A stretch of DNA of 64,000 nt from Saprospiraceae bacterium (GCA_016711125.1 JADJTQ010000003.1:806001-870000); one strand, 5' to 3'. Counted from the first letter of the stretch, positions 47,027-57,040 are shown. A program made the numbers and translations. The notes: a model not told the origin generated them from the sequence alone.

Positions 47027-47488
47027 TTAGTTGGAGTCAAGATTTAATTTATCCAGGATGATGTTTAAAGTATCGATTTCATCATCAGATAACACTTGCA
47101 TTTTTTTTATGATCTCACTGTCCATTTTTTCACTGGCTTCCTGGATCAATTGCAATCCTTTTGGGGTTATTTCTATTTCAGCCCGTCTTCGATCTTCCGG
47201 GCACTCATTTCGTATGATCAGTTCTTTTTGGCGTAATTTTTCAATTAATCGGGATGTGTTTGACATCTTATCGAGCATGCGGCAGGTGATCTCTGAAACG
47301 CTGACGGCACTTCCGTTTTGGCCTCTCAAGATTCGTAAGATGTTAAATTGTTGAATGGAGATTGAAAAAGGCCTTAAGATCGAATGAGAGAATGTCTGAA
47401 GACTGGAATGAGTGTGGTAAAGATTTAGGACGGTTCTTAGTTCCGTACTGCTAAACTTTGTCTGCTTGATTGCCTCTTCCAATATCAT
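47027..47488 (-). CDS. MarR-family transcriptional regulator
   Basis: The 153-residue winged-helix protein has ISIQQFNILRILRGQNGSAV, then the recognition region SEITCRMLDKMSNTSRLIEKL and the wing ECPEDRRRAEIEITPKGLQL. It is the first gene of a two-gene unit with yceI. A 10-bp inverted repeat in front of it is a probable self-binding site, so it most likely represses its own unit. Confidence 0.9.
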   Translation of the reverse strand: MILEEAIKQTKFSSTELRTVLNLYHTHSSLQTFSHSILRPFSISIQQFNILRILRGQNGSAVSVSEITCRMLDKMSNTSRLIEKLRQKELIIRNECPEDRRRAEIEITPKGLQLIQEASEKMDSEIIKKMQVLSDDEIDTLNIILDKLNLDSN

Positions 47489-47496
47489 CTTGCAAT

Positions 47497-47529
47497 TATA
47501 TGTCTATACAACTAATGTTTAGACATATA
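47497..47529. promoter_or_regulatory. Inverted-repeat operator before marR
   Basis: TATATGTCTA at 47497-47506 and its exact reverse complement TAGACATATA at 47520-47529, with a 13-bp spacer. It starts 9 bp upstream of the MarR ATG, and a -7-like box (TATAATTG) abuts it on the minus strand, so binding would block transcription. Confidence 0.65.
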
Positions 47530-47592
47530 GTTTTGCCTGACCGTCGTATTCTATCCCGAACGGGCATTTACATTAGCCGAACCGGCTAATTT

Positions 47593-49378
47593 TTATCGTA
47601 GCGGAAGGTCAAATGGCAATCTAGCAATGGGATGTTGAGTTTGAAGCATAAACTCAAGGCTACCCATCAATTTATTTGCCTCCGGAAACCGCTTAGCAAA
47701 GATCTGAGTCGCGATCTCAGTGGGTAAATCTTGTCCCGTCAGGTCTTCGAGCAGTTTTTGCATTGGATCTTTGATGCGCGGATATTCGGTAATCCTGAAA
47801 TCGTCCGTGCCAGCTAGGTCTGCGGCTGCTTTTATCGCATCATCCAGGTCGCCCAATTCATCAACTAACCCAATTTCCTTTGCCCTGGAGCCTGTCCAGA
47901 CTCTTCCCTGAGCTATTTCATGTACCGCATCCCGTGTCATATTGCGTCCCTGCGCCACTCTGCTTAAAAAGACTTCATATGTACGATCAATGCTTTCCTG
48001 AATCAAAGCCGCCTCTTCGGGGCCAACGGGATAAAAGGGACTAACAATGCCATTGGCATAGCGCGCTGTTTTCACCGTATCGACATGAATGCCGAGTTTG
48101 TCATTCATTAGTTCTTCAAAGTTGGGTATCAGACCAAACACACCAATAGATCCGGTGATCGTATTTGGTTCAGCAATGATGCGATCTGCCCCGCAAGCGA
48201 TATAATAACCACCTGAGGCAGCGACATCACCCATACTGGCTATTACGGGGATACCTGCTTCCCGAACCAATTGGATCTCACGCCAGATTTCATCAGATAC
48301 ATAAGCATCACCTCCAGGAGAGTTGACTCTCAGTACCAATGCTTTGACTTTGTCATCTTTCCGAATCTTGCGCAGTATGGCCACGTATTGATCATCTGTA
48401 ATCATACCATACTGCTCTTTACCTCCTCTGATTTCACCTTCTGCATACAATACCGCAATCTTTGTGCTTGCTCGTAAATTGAGGTCTTTGCCTTTTATGG
48501 TGAAATAGTCGTTCAACTCAACAAAATTGATTTTTTCATCTTCATCAAGATCCAGTTGATCGCTTATAGCATCAAAGACCTGATCTTCATACAAGATTTG
48601 ATCGATCAGTTTTGACGCTAATGCTAGGTCGGCATTTCTGCCTGAAAGATTTTCCGCTGCATCTCTGATTTGATCTTCTGATTGACTACGGCCGGCAGCA
48701 ATATCTTTTACAAACGAGGAATATAACTCCGACACGTATTGGCGAATCTGATACCGGTTTTCATCACTCATTTCATTGAGCCTGAAAGGTTCGGTTTGCA
48801 CCTTTAAATTTGCCGGCATAAAACACATTCATTTTAACCCCTATCTTATCCAACATGTCTTTGAAAAATGGAATTTCAGCGCCAAAACCGGGTAAGTCGA
48901 CCGCTCCGAGTGGATGTAACATGACTTTATCGGCTGAGCTAGCCAGATCGTAAGCCCCTTGACTGTAACCATAATTACCCGAGTAGGCATAAACAAATTT
49001 TCCACTTTGCTTAAATTCGAGAATGGCATCACGGAGATACTGGGCAGTTGCATTACCCATACCACCTGAAGTCAGTGAAAGATAGATCCCCTTAATATTC
49101 CGGTCATCTTTAGCATGTCGAATACATTCTCTGATTTCGTACAGACCTAAAAAAGGGTCTTCAGAGAAATTGTACATTGCAGCTTGGGTATTATTTGTTT
49201 TTTCGGGAATGTCACGATCGAAGCTCAACTTCAAGACGGAGTTTACCTCGAGAGTTGGTTTTGATTTACCGGCTGAGATTAGCGTTGTCATCAAGGCAGT
49301 ACCCACCAAACCAACTACAACAATGGCCATCAACACTCCAAGACATGAGCCAAACACAATTTTTATAAAATTCTTCAT
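47593..49378 (-). CDS. sppA: Signal peptide peptidase SppA, 67K type (one frameshift)
   Basis: Membrane-bound serine protease that degrades cleaved signal peptides. An N-terminal membrane helix (FGSCLGVLMAIVVVGLVGTALM) is followed by two crotonase-like halves. The catalytic Lys is expected in FYAGKFKGA of the first half, and the Ser in GDVAASGGYYIACGADRI of the second. The frame breaks near 48795, right after the Lys region; the shift restores ATEPFRLNEMSDENRYQIRQY. Rebuilt length is about 590 residues, as usual. The break looks like a one-base insertion or two-base loss. Confidence 0.9.
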
Positions 49379-49401
49379 TCGAAATTTATCCTATTTGAGA
49401 G

Positions 49402-49409
49402 CAAAGTTA
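49402..49409 (-). promoter_or_regulatory. -7 box before sppA
   Basis: TAACTTTG on the minus strand, 24 bp before the ATG at 49378, fits TAnnTTTG. Confidence 0.5.
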
Positions 49410-49497
49410 CTAAGGTGATAATAAAGCACGGTGATTTTCCGATGAATCGCGTTACATATTCGTCAAATTGTCCACACTTCTGAAGAGGGTTGGGTTC

Positions 49498-50148
49498 TTA
49501 ATGGATACTTACCCGATGCACACCCGGATTATAGCGTTGCTCAAGTAGTTTGACGATTTCATCAAGGTGTTCCTTGTTTTTGACGAAGTCCATATCTTCA
49601 ACATCAATAATGAGGATAGGATACGAATTTTCGTTTCGGAAATATTCGAAATAGGAGTTCTGAATCGTAGTCAGATATTCTTCAGTGATTGGTGATTCCA
49701 TCATTCTACCTCTTTCTTCGATGAGGTCCATCAGTTTAGGAGTCGACCGGTGTAAGTACACGAGCAGATCGGGATTGGGAAACGGACTTTCCAAGAGTTG
49801 AAATAAGTGCTGAAATATCCTGAATTCTTCCTGATTCAGATTATTCTTGGCAAACAAGAGTGTCTTGGTAAAACAGTAGTCTGCAAATATGTGATTGGCA
49901 AACAGATCTTGAGTTAAGATGTTTTTTTGTAATTGCTTATGACGTTCAGTCATAAAAAATATCTCAACGGGAAATGCATAACGTTCCGGCTCACTATAAA
50001 AATATGGTAAAAAGGGATTGTCCGTAAACTGCTCCAAAATAAGTTTACCCTGGTAACGTTTGGCTAGCTTTGTGGCTAAAGAGGTCTTTCCACTGCCGAT
50101 ATTCCCTTCGATACAAACGTACTGATGTGGTATTGGATAATCTTCCAT
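49498..50148 (-). CDS. Deoxynucleoside kinase
   Basis: Phosphorylates deoxynucleosides for salvage. The 216-residue protein shows the P-loop CIEGNIGSGKTSLATKLAKRY, FFMTERHKQLQ, the DRS-like region around FADYCFTKTLLFAKNNL, and LVYLHRSTPKLMDLIEERGRMME. It lies 1 bp after folK, which suggests one transcript. Base specificity is not readable. Confidence 0.9.
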   Translation of the reverse strand: MEDYPIPHQYVCIEGNIGSGKTSLATKLAKRYQGKLILEQFTDNPFLPYFYSEPERYAFPVEIFFMTERHKQLQKNILTQDLFANHIFADYCFTKTLLFAKNNLNQEEFRIFQHLFQLLESPFPNPDLLVYLHRSTPKLMDLIEERGRMMESPITEEYLTTIQNSYFEYFRNENSYPILIIDVEDMDFVKNKEHLDEIVKLLEQRYNPGVHRVSIH

Positions 50149-50149
50149 C

Positions 50150-50644
50150 CTAGCTTTCTATCATTAAAACTTCCAGTGTATCCGGCGACTGAAGATACAA
50201 CTCTTCAATAGTGATACCTAGCGTTGGATGCTCCAAAAGTGGAGCAATTTCCATTAAGGGCACTAAGGTAAAATTTCTCTCTGCAATTCGGGGATGAGGA
50301 ATCTGTAAACCTGGCAAATCAATGACGGATTGCTGGTAAAAAAGGATGTCAATATCGATCATACGTGATGACCATTTCCCCTTTCTAACCCGGCCCATCG
50401 TTGACTCAATGTCAAGAATACAATCAAGTAATTGCTCAGGAGAACAAGTGGTCGAAACCTGAAGAACCTGATTGTAATAATCCGGTTGCCCATCGATACC
50501 CCATGACTTGCTCAGATAGACCCCCGACTGAAGTATAATGTCACCGCAATCCAATGCCAACCTGTTACGCGCTATACGTAAGTTCTCACCTCGATCACCG
50601 ATATTTGATCCGAGGAGCAGATAAGTGATATTACCCTTGACCAC
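50150..50644 (-). CDS. folK: 6-Hydroxymethyl-dihydropterin pyrophosphokinase FolK
   Basis: Folate pathway enzyme, 164 residues. It begins TYLLLGSNIGDRGENLRIARNRL, and the family signature appears as VRKGKWSSRMIDIDILFYQQ followed by LQIPHPRIAERNFTLVPLMEIAP. Together with folC (26468-27769) this window holds two folate genes in separate places. It precedes the deoxynucleoside kinase gene. Confidence 0.93.
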   Translation of the reverse strand: MVKGNITYLLLGSNIGDRGENLRIARNRLALDCGDIILQSGVYLSKSWGIDGQPDYYNQVLQVSTTCSPEQLLDCILDIESTMGRVRKGKWSSRMIDIDILFYQQSVIDLPGLQIPHPRIAERNFTLVPLMEIAPLLEHPTLGITIEELYLQSPDTLEVLMIES

Positions 50645-50672
50645 GTTTTATAAAACCTGTTAATCTGACAGA

Positions 50673-52268
50673 CTACCCTCCGGCTTTGATTGCGCTCAAA
50701 TATCTATTGACCTCTTCCTTTACTTTAGGGGTCAACAGGACTAAGCCAATCATATTGGGAACCATCATCGCAAAAATCATCGCATCTGAAAAGCCGATTA
50801 CTGAGCCCAAACTCGAAGCAGAGCCTATGACTACAAAAATGCAAAAGAGGATCTTGTAGGTGTATTCGGTACGCTTGTTCCTCCCAAAAAGATAGGACCA
50901 AGCCTGAAATCCATAATAAGACCACGATATCATCGTGCTAAATGCAAATAGGATCACGGCAATCGCCAGAATGATGGGAAACCAGGAAATGACGGAACCA
51001 AATGCGCTAGAGGTCAGCAATATGGCCTGAGCATCATTTAATGTTGCGTTTTCAGCACTTACATGCCCAGTGATAATCAACACCAGTGCTGTCATCGTGC
51101 ACACAATAACCGTATCAATGAAAGGTTCGAGCAAGGCCACCATTCCTTCCGATGCCGGATATTCGGTTTTGACAGCCGAATGGGCAATAGAAGCGGAACC
51201 GATCCCGGCTTCATTAGAGAAAGCTGCTCTTCTGAAACCCTGCACTAATACACCAATTACTCCGCCGGCAATTCCTTGAGGATTGAAGGCGCCATTGATA
51301 ATTTCCATAAATGCGGTACCGATTAAATCATATTTGGCTATTAAAACAAAGAGGGATGCACCAACATAAATGACCACCATAAATGGCACGATCTTGTCGG
51401 TGACTTTGGCAATTTTTTTGATACCTCCAATGATTACGATACCCACCAGCGTAGCCATGATGATTCCAAATAGCCATCCCCTGTTATGTAGAAAAGAAGC
51501 TTCGCCACCGGTGATATTTTCCACCAGTTGAAAAGCCTGATTTACTTGAAACATATTGCCTCCACCAAACGAACCTCCGATGCAAAAAATGGCAAATAAG
51601 ACAGCAAGTACTTTGCCGAGACCTTCCAGACCTTTTAATTTTAGGCCTTTGCGTAAATAGTACATCGGACCACCATATACGGTACCATCACTTTCGATGT
51701 CCCGGTACTTAACTCCTAAGGTACATTCAACAAATTTGGAAGCCATACCTAAAAATCCGGCAACTATCATCCAAAAAGTCGCACCGGCTCCACCTATCGA
51801 TACGGCAATGGCAACACCAGCGATATTACCCAGGCCTACGGTTGCAGAAAGCGCGGCAGTCAGTGCTTGAAAGTGCGAGACTTCGCCGGAATGCCCTTCT
51901 ATTCGGATCGTGTCCGGGTTGTCGCCATCATCAGTAAAAACAGTGTCAGCCACTGCTACGTTATGATCTGTCCTTCCTTCCAGATGATCATATTTGCCCC
52001 TTACTACATTAATCGCCGTAAAGAAGCCTCGAAAGTTGATCAGGTTGAAATAGAAAGTGAAGTAAGTAGCTCCAATAATGAGCGGAAACAAAACCCAAAA
52101 GACGTTTACATTTTCAGAAAAAGGTATTTGATAGAAAATAATATTGACAAACCAACCGGTGGCAGCACCAAAGGCAGCATCGATCTTTTCATCGAGCCCC
52201 TGACTTTGGGCTTGCAGCAATATTGGAAAAAATAACAAAAGGCATGTTAGCAACGAATGTTTTTTCAT
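50673..52268 (-). CDS. Sodium:alanine/glycine symporter (AGCS family)
   Basis: Sodium-coupled amino acid carrier, 531 residues, about 11 helices after a signal-like start (MKKHSLLTCLLLFFPILLQA). The family signature region reads GLGNIAGVAIAVSIGGAGATFWM, and FSNEAGIGSASIAHSAVKTEYPASEGMVALLEPFIDT is the second conserved block. The N-terminal 30 residues before the first family helix and the DGDNPDTIRIEGHSGEVSHFQ loop are longer than in typical members. Confidence 0.9.
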   Translation of the reverse strand: MKKHSLLTCLLLFFPILLQAQSQGLDEKIDAAFGAATGWFVNIIFYQIPFSENVNVFWVLFPLIIGATYFTFYFNLINFRGFFTAINVVRGKYDHLEGRTDHNVAVADTVFTDDGDNPDTIRIEGHSGEVSHFQALTAALSATVGLGNIAGVAIAVSIGGAGATFWMIVAGFLGMASKFVECTLGVKYRDIESDGTVYGGPMYYLRKGLKLKGLEGLGKVLAVLFAIFCIGGSFGGGNMFQVNQAFQLVENITGGEASFLHNRGWLFGIIMATLVGIVIIGGIKKIAKVTDKIVPFMVVIYVGASLFVLIAKYDLIGTAFMEIINGAFNPQGIAGGVIGVLVQGFRRAAFSNEAGIGSASIAHSAVKTEYPASEGMVALLEPFIDTVIVCTMTALVLIITGHVSAENATLNDAQAILLTSSAFGSVISWFPIILAIAVILFAFSTMISWSYYGFQAWSYLFGRNKRTEYTYKILFCIFVVIGSASSLGSVIGFSDAMIFAMMVPNMIGLVLLTPKVKEEVNRYLSAIKAGG

Positions 52269-52402
52269 GGAAGTTTAAGCTAGGTTTTCAACCCTTAAGG
52301 TAAAACGATTATTTGATACCTCAGAATTGAACCCTGATTTTGCAAGTCAGGATGCTCACCCGATACCACAACTGTCATTAGAACTAGTTGATAAATAGGA
52401 TT

Positions 52403-52810
52403 TTACCCTTTTTCACTCGTCAGCAAAATAAAATCTCCTTTGAAGGAATCGATCTCTCTCCGTTCCTTTTTGGTGGGTCTGCCGGCTCCCCTTTCTCTTA
52501 CTTCCGGCCTGGCTTTACCGCTAAACCAATTTTCATATTTGTTGAGTTCTTCTTCTGGGGTTAGATCCTGATAGGCCTCCTGAGCAAGCGGAGCACTCAC
52601 TCGCTTTTCGATGATTTTTAAGACTTCAAAGGTAAACTGATATCCATTTTTATGCACGTGTACCATCTCACCTGCACTGATCATGCTGGAAGGTTTGGCC
52701 TTGTGATCATTAACTGATACCCGGCCAGATTTACAATGTTCGGTAGCAATCGTGCGCGACTTAAAAATTCTGACGCTCCACAGCCATTTGTCAATTCTGG
52801 TCTTTGACAT
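52403..52810 (-). CDS. S4-domain RNA-binding protein (Hsp15-like)
   Basis: The 135-residue protein starts with the S4 domain RIDKWLWSVRIFKSRTIATEHCKSGRVSVNDHKAK and ends in a basic tail. Hsp15 binds 50S subunits that carry stalled nascent chains; that role here is by family. Its start overlaps the reconstructed PPK2 end by 20 bp, so translation is probably coupled. Confidence 0.88.
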   Translation of the reverse strand: MSKTRIDKWLWSVRIFKSRTIATEHCKSGRVSVNDHKAKPSSMISAGEMVHVHKNGYQFTFEVLKIIEKRVSAPLAQEAYQDLTPEEELNKYENWFSGKARPEVRERGAGRPTKKERREIDSFKGDFILLTSEKG

Positions 52811-53555
52811 GTTTCTCTTCTTCCGAAAGCAAGGGTAGTTGCATATTAAATCCTTTCATTAGTTCAACCAAATGATCGGCAATAAAGTAGTCCCGGTACC
52901 AACGCTGATCACTGGGTACAATCACCCAAGGTATGCTACTACGATTGATAGCATCCTCGTAGGCATGCATGTATTCATCCTAAAGCTTAGCTTCTTGCCA
53001 GTCAGCGGCGTTGTGTTTCCAATTTTTTGTCGGAATGTCAATCCGCTCCTGCAGTTTTTCTTTTTGGCGATCCCTGCTGACATGCATATAGAATTTGACC
53101 ACCTTGGTACGGTTGTCAAACTCCACGAGTTCTTCAAAACTATTGATCGCATTGAGCCTTTGGGTGACCCGGGTCTCGTCAATCCATTTATGTACCCTTT
53201 GGATCAATACGTCTTCGTAGTGTGACCGGTTGAATATTTGGACGCGTCCTTTTCTGGGTACTAATTTGTGAACTCTCCAGAGAAAATCGTGATCAAATTC
53301 CTCTTCTGTAGGTTTCTTGAATCCGTATGCCCAGACTCCCGAAGGACTGCAATAACGAAAAACCTTCTTAGTGGCTCCGTCCTTTCCACTGGCATCCATG
53401 CCCTGAAATACCACCAAAAGACTTCGTTTTTCTTCGGCATATAGCAAGTGCTGCAACTCACCCAATTTTCGGGTTAATTTATCTCTCTTTTTTAAGGTGT
53501 CATTTTTGGTCAGTTCTTTGGGCGCGGTTGTAGATATTTCCGAAAGCTTTATCAT
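52791..53555 (-). CDS. ppk2: Polyphosphate kinase 2 family protein, interrupted by an in-frame amber codon
   Basis: Transfers phosphate between polyphosphate and nucleotides. Walker A is VVFQGMDASGKDGATKKVF, then SPSGVWAYGFKKPTEEEFDHDFLWR and the lid-like IFNRSHYEDVLI. After about 191 codons a TAG (52980-52982) follows DWQEAKL. The same frame goes straight on with DEYMHAYEDAINRSSIPWVI and WYRDYFIADHLVELMKGF, the family's C-terminal part, to a TGA at 52791. The family has Trp at the TAG position, so TGG to TAG is the likely change. The start at 53555 (MIKLSEIS) is preferred over the longer frame from 53762. Confidence 0.85.
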
Positions 53556-53592
53556 GATCAAACTTCTGTTTTTCTTTGAGGAAGATACATTT

Positions 53593-54399
53593 TTATTTTT
53601 TTCTGGCAATCCAAATGTCCTGGTGAGGTAGATTGTGATCCAATGAACCGGAGATATGCTCCAATACTTCAAAACCATTATTTTCCAAAATAGATTGGAT
53701 AAACGCAGGAGGGTGAAAGGTGCTAAAAATACGCCTTCCTTCCTTCGAGTGACCGCGCACAATCAGATTACCCTGCGAAAACAACTTTTGTTCATAATCC
53801 GTAAGTAACTTAAAAAAAGCTTGACCATGAGAGGTGAAAAGTAAAAGGCCGTCCTTGTTGAGTAACCTATTTAATTCCGTAAACCAAAGTTGGTGTCTTT
53901 TTTTTGAAAGATGGGTAAAAATAGAGATACCATATATTAGATCAAAAGAGGAGTTGACTCCTTCCAATGGAGGATCAAGATTATTGACTATAAATCGTAT
54001 TCCGGAAATATGTTTGGCACACCAGTTTATAGTATCGCTATTAAAATCCGATGCCGTGATTTTCACCTCATTTGGTACTATCTCAGGTAAGTGTCTGACT
54101 ATTCTGGCGGGACCACAACCCCAGTCAAGCAAGTCCTGTAGTGGTTTATTGCTATGCTTTTTATATTGGGTTAAAATCCAAATGGCAGCATCCTGGCCAC
54201 TCTGAAAATATTTTTGATAATCTAGTTTGAATGTCTCGTAAAGAATTGGGCTGGCCGGAAGGATAAAGTCGGGATGCTGGGTTTTAAACCGTTGATTTTT
54301 TGGAAAATTCTTAATCTGATGAAAATACATTCGAGCATGATCCAGTATTGTTAACAATCCCAGCCAGCCAAAGACTTTTTTAAATAGTGGTTTTAGCAA
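53593..54399 (-). CDS. Class I SAM-dependent methyltransferase
   Basis: The 268-residue protein has the SAM loop LLDWGCGPARIVRHLPEIV, then ITASDFNSDTINWC (ribose-binding acid), FDLIYGISIFTHLS and LNRLLNKDGLLLFTSHG. The substrate is unknown. It lies between the DUF58 and PPK2 genes, all on the minus strand. Confidence 0.88.
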   Translation of the reverse strand: MLKPLFKKVFGWLGLLTILDHARMYFHQIKNFPKNQRFKTQHPDFILPASPILYETFKLDYQKYFQSGQDAAIWILTQYKKHSNKPLQDLLDWGCGPARIVRHLPEIVPNEVKITASDFNSDTINWCAKHISGIRFIVNNLDPPLEGVNSSFDLIYGISIFTHLSKKRHQLWFTELNRLLNKDGLLLFTSHGQAFFKLLTDYEQKLFSQGNLIVRGHSKEGRRIFSTFHPPAFIQSILENNGFEVLEHISGSLDHNLPHQDIWIARKK

Positions 54400-54444
54400 T
54401 TTCCCCTGAAAGTGATGAGCGTGATCATATAGTGAGCCAAAGGC

Positions 54445-55368
54445 TTAATTCATGCGGCTTCGTTTGATAAGGTATGACTGTAATACCGGATTAAATCCTT
54501 GAGCTATATCGGCCTCCACAAGATCAATTTTATACTTAAGACATTTCATTTGCAGGGCCTCCTTAAATTCCAAGAGTTTTTTTGTATAGATTTCTTTAAC
54601 ATCATTCGGTTGCACTTTTACCCGCTCTCCGGTTTCCACATCAATGAACATGTAAGGTCGGTTTTCAAACTGAAAATCAATTTCTTTCGATTTATCAACG
54701 ACATGAAATAGCAGCACCTCATGTTTGTTGTGTTTTAAGTGCTGAAGCGCTGAGAAGATATGATCGGGTGATTCTATCCGATCAAACATGTCACTAAAAA
54801 TGACCACTAATGACCGTTTGTGAATACTATCCGCGATTTGGTGCAAGGCTGCGGCAGCGTCTGTGGTTTTATTCGTAATCCCATCTCTGATCGCATTATC
54901 CAAATAGGTGAGCAATAATTTGTAATGGGCCGTGCTACTGCGGTCTGGGGTGTGCTGACGGACCTCCGAATCAAAAATGCTGAGTCCAAAAGCATCCCTT
55001 TGTTTCTTTAGTAGCATCATCAGCGATGCAGCAGCGAGCGAAGACCACTTGATCTTATTTAGTTTTGGGTGCCCTACCTCCATTTCCGGAAAGTACATCG
55101 AAGATGAGTTGTCCAACACGATATGGCATCTCAAGTTGGTTTCTTCTTCAAATCGTTTGGTAAACATTTTGTCAGTCCGGGCAAAGACCTTCCAATCGAT
55201 ATTCCGGGTGCTTTCTCCCTGGTTGTAGATTCGGTGCTCAGCAAACTCCACAGAAAATCCATGAAATGGACTTTTATGCAATCCAATGATAAAACCCTCG
55301 ACTACCTGTTTGGCAATGAGTTCAAGGTTTTCAAGCTGTTTGACGTTGTACTGATCGAAAAAATCCAT
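54445..55368 (-). CDS. DUF58 (von Willebrand-like) protein
   Basis: The 307-residue cytosolic protein has the family motif NQGESTRNIDWKVFARTDKMFTKRFEEETN, then a vWA-like fold with a MIDAS-type motif LDNSSSMYF. Such proteins occur with MoxR ATPases and BatA/B membrane proteins, thought to act in envelope stress or metal-centre assembly; no MoxR gene is next to it here. The ATG at 55368 (MDFFDQYNV) fits family starts better than 55401. Confidence 0.88.
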   Translation of the reverse strand: MDFFDQYNVKQLENLELIAKQVVEGFIIGLHKSPFHGFSVEFAEHRIYNQGESTRNIDWKVFARTDKMFTKRFEEETNLRCHIVLDNSSSMYFPEMEVGHPKLNKIKWSSLAAASLMMLLKKQRDAFGLSIFDSEVRQHTPDRSSTAHYKLLLTYLDNAIRDGITNKTTDAAAALHQIADSIHKRSLVVIFSDMFDRIESPDHIFSALQHLKHNKHEVLLFHVVDKSKEIDFQFENRPYMFIDVETGERVKVQPNDVKEIYTKKLLEFKEALQMKCLKYKIDLVEADIAQGFNPVLQSYLIKRSRMN

Positions 55369-55464
55369 ATTGGCTAAAATAGAAAAGCTCCCATTCATCA
55401 ACGAAGAACGAGAGCGGTAATTTCAATTGAAGATCAATATCTAAGTATTGTCTGACCACTATTT

Positions 55465-55785
55465 CTAGGAAAGATGTTTGTCAATCATTGAGGTCATAGC
55501 CTGTTTTGTGGAAGTACCTACGTGTTTGCCGACCACTTCACCATCTTTTAAGAAAAGTATGGTGGGGATACTCCTGATCTGGTATTTGGTAGACACTTGC
55601 GGTTGTTCATCTACGTTTACCTTTCCGATAAGAGCTTTTCCATCATATTCTTTAGATAATTCTTCAATGATTGGACCTACCAACCGACAGGGACCACACC
55701 ATTCAGCCCAAAAATCAATCACTGCCAAACCACCCGTATCAATTGCAGTTTCCTGAAAGTTATTGTCCGTGAATTCAAATGCCAT
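55465..55785 (-). CDS. trxA: Thioredoxin
   Basis: General cytosolic disulfide reductant, 106 residues. It has the canonical active site WAEWCGPCRLVGPIIEEL, the cis-Pro in IRSIPTILFLKDGEVV and no signal peptide. An upstream -7 box marks it as a single transcription unit. Confidence 0.95.
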   Translation of the reverse strand: MAFEFTDNNFQETAIDTGGLAVIDFWAEWCGPCRLVGPIIEELSKEYDGKALIGKVNVDEQPQVSTKYQIRSIPTILFLKDGEVVGKHVGTSTKQAMTSMIDKHLS

Positions 55786-55833
55786 TTTAGTCTAAATTTT
55801 ACTTTTGTTTGTGAATAAGAACTTAAAGCGCTG

Positions 55834-55841
55834 CAAAAATA
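55834..55841 (-). promoter_or_regulatory. -7 box before trxA
   Basis: TATTTTTG on the minus strand, about 49 bp before the ATG; TTTGACA stands 13 bp further upstream, closer than usual for a -33 element. Confidence 0.5.
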
Positions 55842-55963
55842 ATAAGATAATTGTCAAATATCCTGTTGTAAATGCAGTTTTCATAGATTATGATAACATC
55901 AAGCAGGATCTACAGGTTCTGGGAAATCCGCGATTTGTCGTACAAACTACAGATAGGTAAAAG

Positions 55964-57040
55964 ATGAAGGTGATGCTTATTGATTTGATCGGCATAGCGC
56001 TGGGGCTGTTTTCTCTTTGCCTGCATTGGTTCTGTCCGGCCTCTATCATCGAAGTGCTTCATGGTAAGGTCTTTTTCCCGTTTTTTAGCTGGATATTAGA
56101 TCATACCATTGGTCTTTTACCATTCCCATTCTTTTATATCCTGATTGCCTTAGCTGCTTATTGGATCTATCGTGGATATAAAAATTTGCGGGTCTCAACT
56201 AAAAAGGGTGAATCAATTGTTGTAAACCTGACACTAGGCATTTTGTCAACTTTGGGCTTCATTATTAGTGTTTTCTACTTCTTCTGGGGGTTCAACTATG
56301 ACCGGATCCAACTTCAGAAGCGACTCAGCTGGCAAGTGAAACCGGTCGATCGTGAGTTATTATTACAGGAAGCTGACGACCAGGTACAAAGGCTCACGTT
56401 ATTGACTCTCAGCCATCGGGCAGATATTGAAGAGGGTCTGGCATTGAGAAACTATCGTTTGTTAGAGTCGGATATCCGTCAAGAGGCGGTTAGGATAGCC
56501 AATACTTTGGGATATCTCGGCCGAGACAAGGTGAGATGTCGTCAATTGGCACCATCTGGTGTACTGTTACGGATTTCGACTGCTGGATTTTATAACCCTT
56601 TGTCGGGTGAATGCAATATTGACAAAGGCCTTCATCCGTTGCAAAAGCCCTTTTCGATGGCTCATGAGTTTTTTCACGGCATGGGTGTCACCGGCGAGGG
56701 AGATTGCAATTTTCTGGCATATCTGCTGTGTAATCAATCAAATAATGATTTTATCCGTTACTCAGGTGAGTTAGGCTATTGGAGGTACATGCGACATAGT
56801 GTTTATATGTCTGATAAAGAAGGATATCTGAAAATGGTCGAGACCCTTCCGGACTTGGTCAATCAAGACCTCAAAGACATAGATAACCAGCTTGATAAGT
56901 ACCCTGACATTGCCCCCAGGGTCCGCGATGCAATCTATGGCGCTTACTTAAAATCAAATAAGATTCATGACGGACTTGCAAATTACAATAGGATACTCCA
57001 ACTGGTGATTAATTGGCGTCAGAATCACGAATCGCTATGA
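55964..57040 (+). CDS. DUF3810 membrane protein with HExxH motif
   Basis: The 358-residue protein has about three N-terminal membrane helices (LIGIALGLFSLCLHWFC; LLPFPFFYILIALAAYWIY; TLGILSTLGFIISVFYFFW) and a soluble domain with AHEFFHGMGVTGEGDCNFLAY. HExxH followed by a distant Glu resembles a gluzincin metal site, so it may be a membrane peptidase; this is not proven for the family. Its stop overlaps the next gene's start (ATGA). Confidence 0.82.
   Translation: MKVMLIDLIGIALGLFSLCLHWFCPASIIEVLHGKVFFPFFSWILDHTIGLLPFPFFYILIALAAYWIYRGYKNLRVSTKKGESIVVNLTLGILSTLGFIISVFYFFWGFNYDRIQLQKRLSWQVKPVDRELLLQEADDQVQRLTLLTLSHRADIEEGLALRNYRLLESDIRQEAVRIANTLGYLGRDKVRCRQLAPSGVLLRISTAGFYNPLSGECNIDKGLHPLQKPFSMAHEFFHGMGVTGEGDCNFLAYLLCNQSNNDFIRYSGELGYWRYMRHSVYMSDKEGYLKMVETLPDLVNQDLKDIDNQLDKYPDIAPRVRDAIYGAYLKSNKIHDGLANYNRILQLVINWRQNHESL

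Noticed and set aside
52318..52391. tRNA-like segment on the minus strand (CCTGA-CTTGCAAAA-TCAGG stem-loop followed by GTTCAATTC, a T-loop-like string)
   Set aside because: No acceptor stem can be formed with the sequence before it, the anticodon loop is two bases too long and no D-arm is seen. Probably chance or a very old remnant.
52980..52982. Alternative genetic code or programmed readthrough at TAG in ppk2
   Set aside because: Genes elsewhere end at TAG normally (for example moeA and ndh), so recoding of TAG is unlikely. A substitution or read error is simpler.
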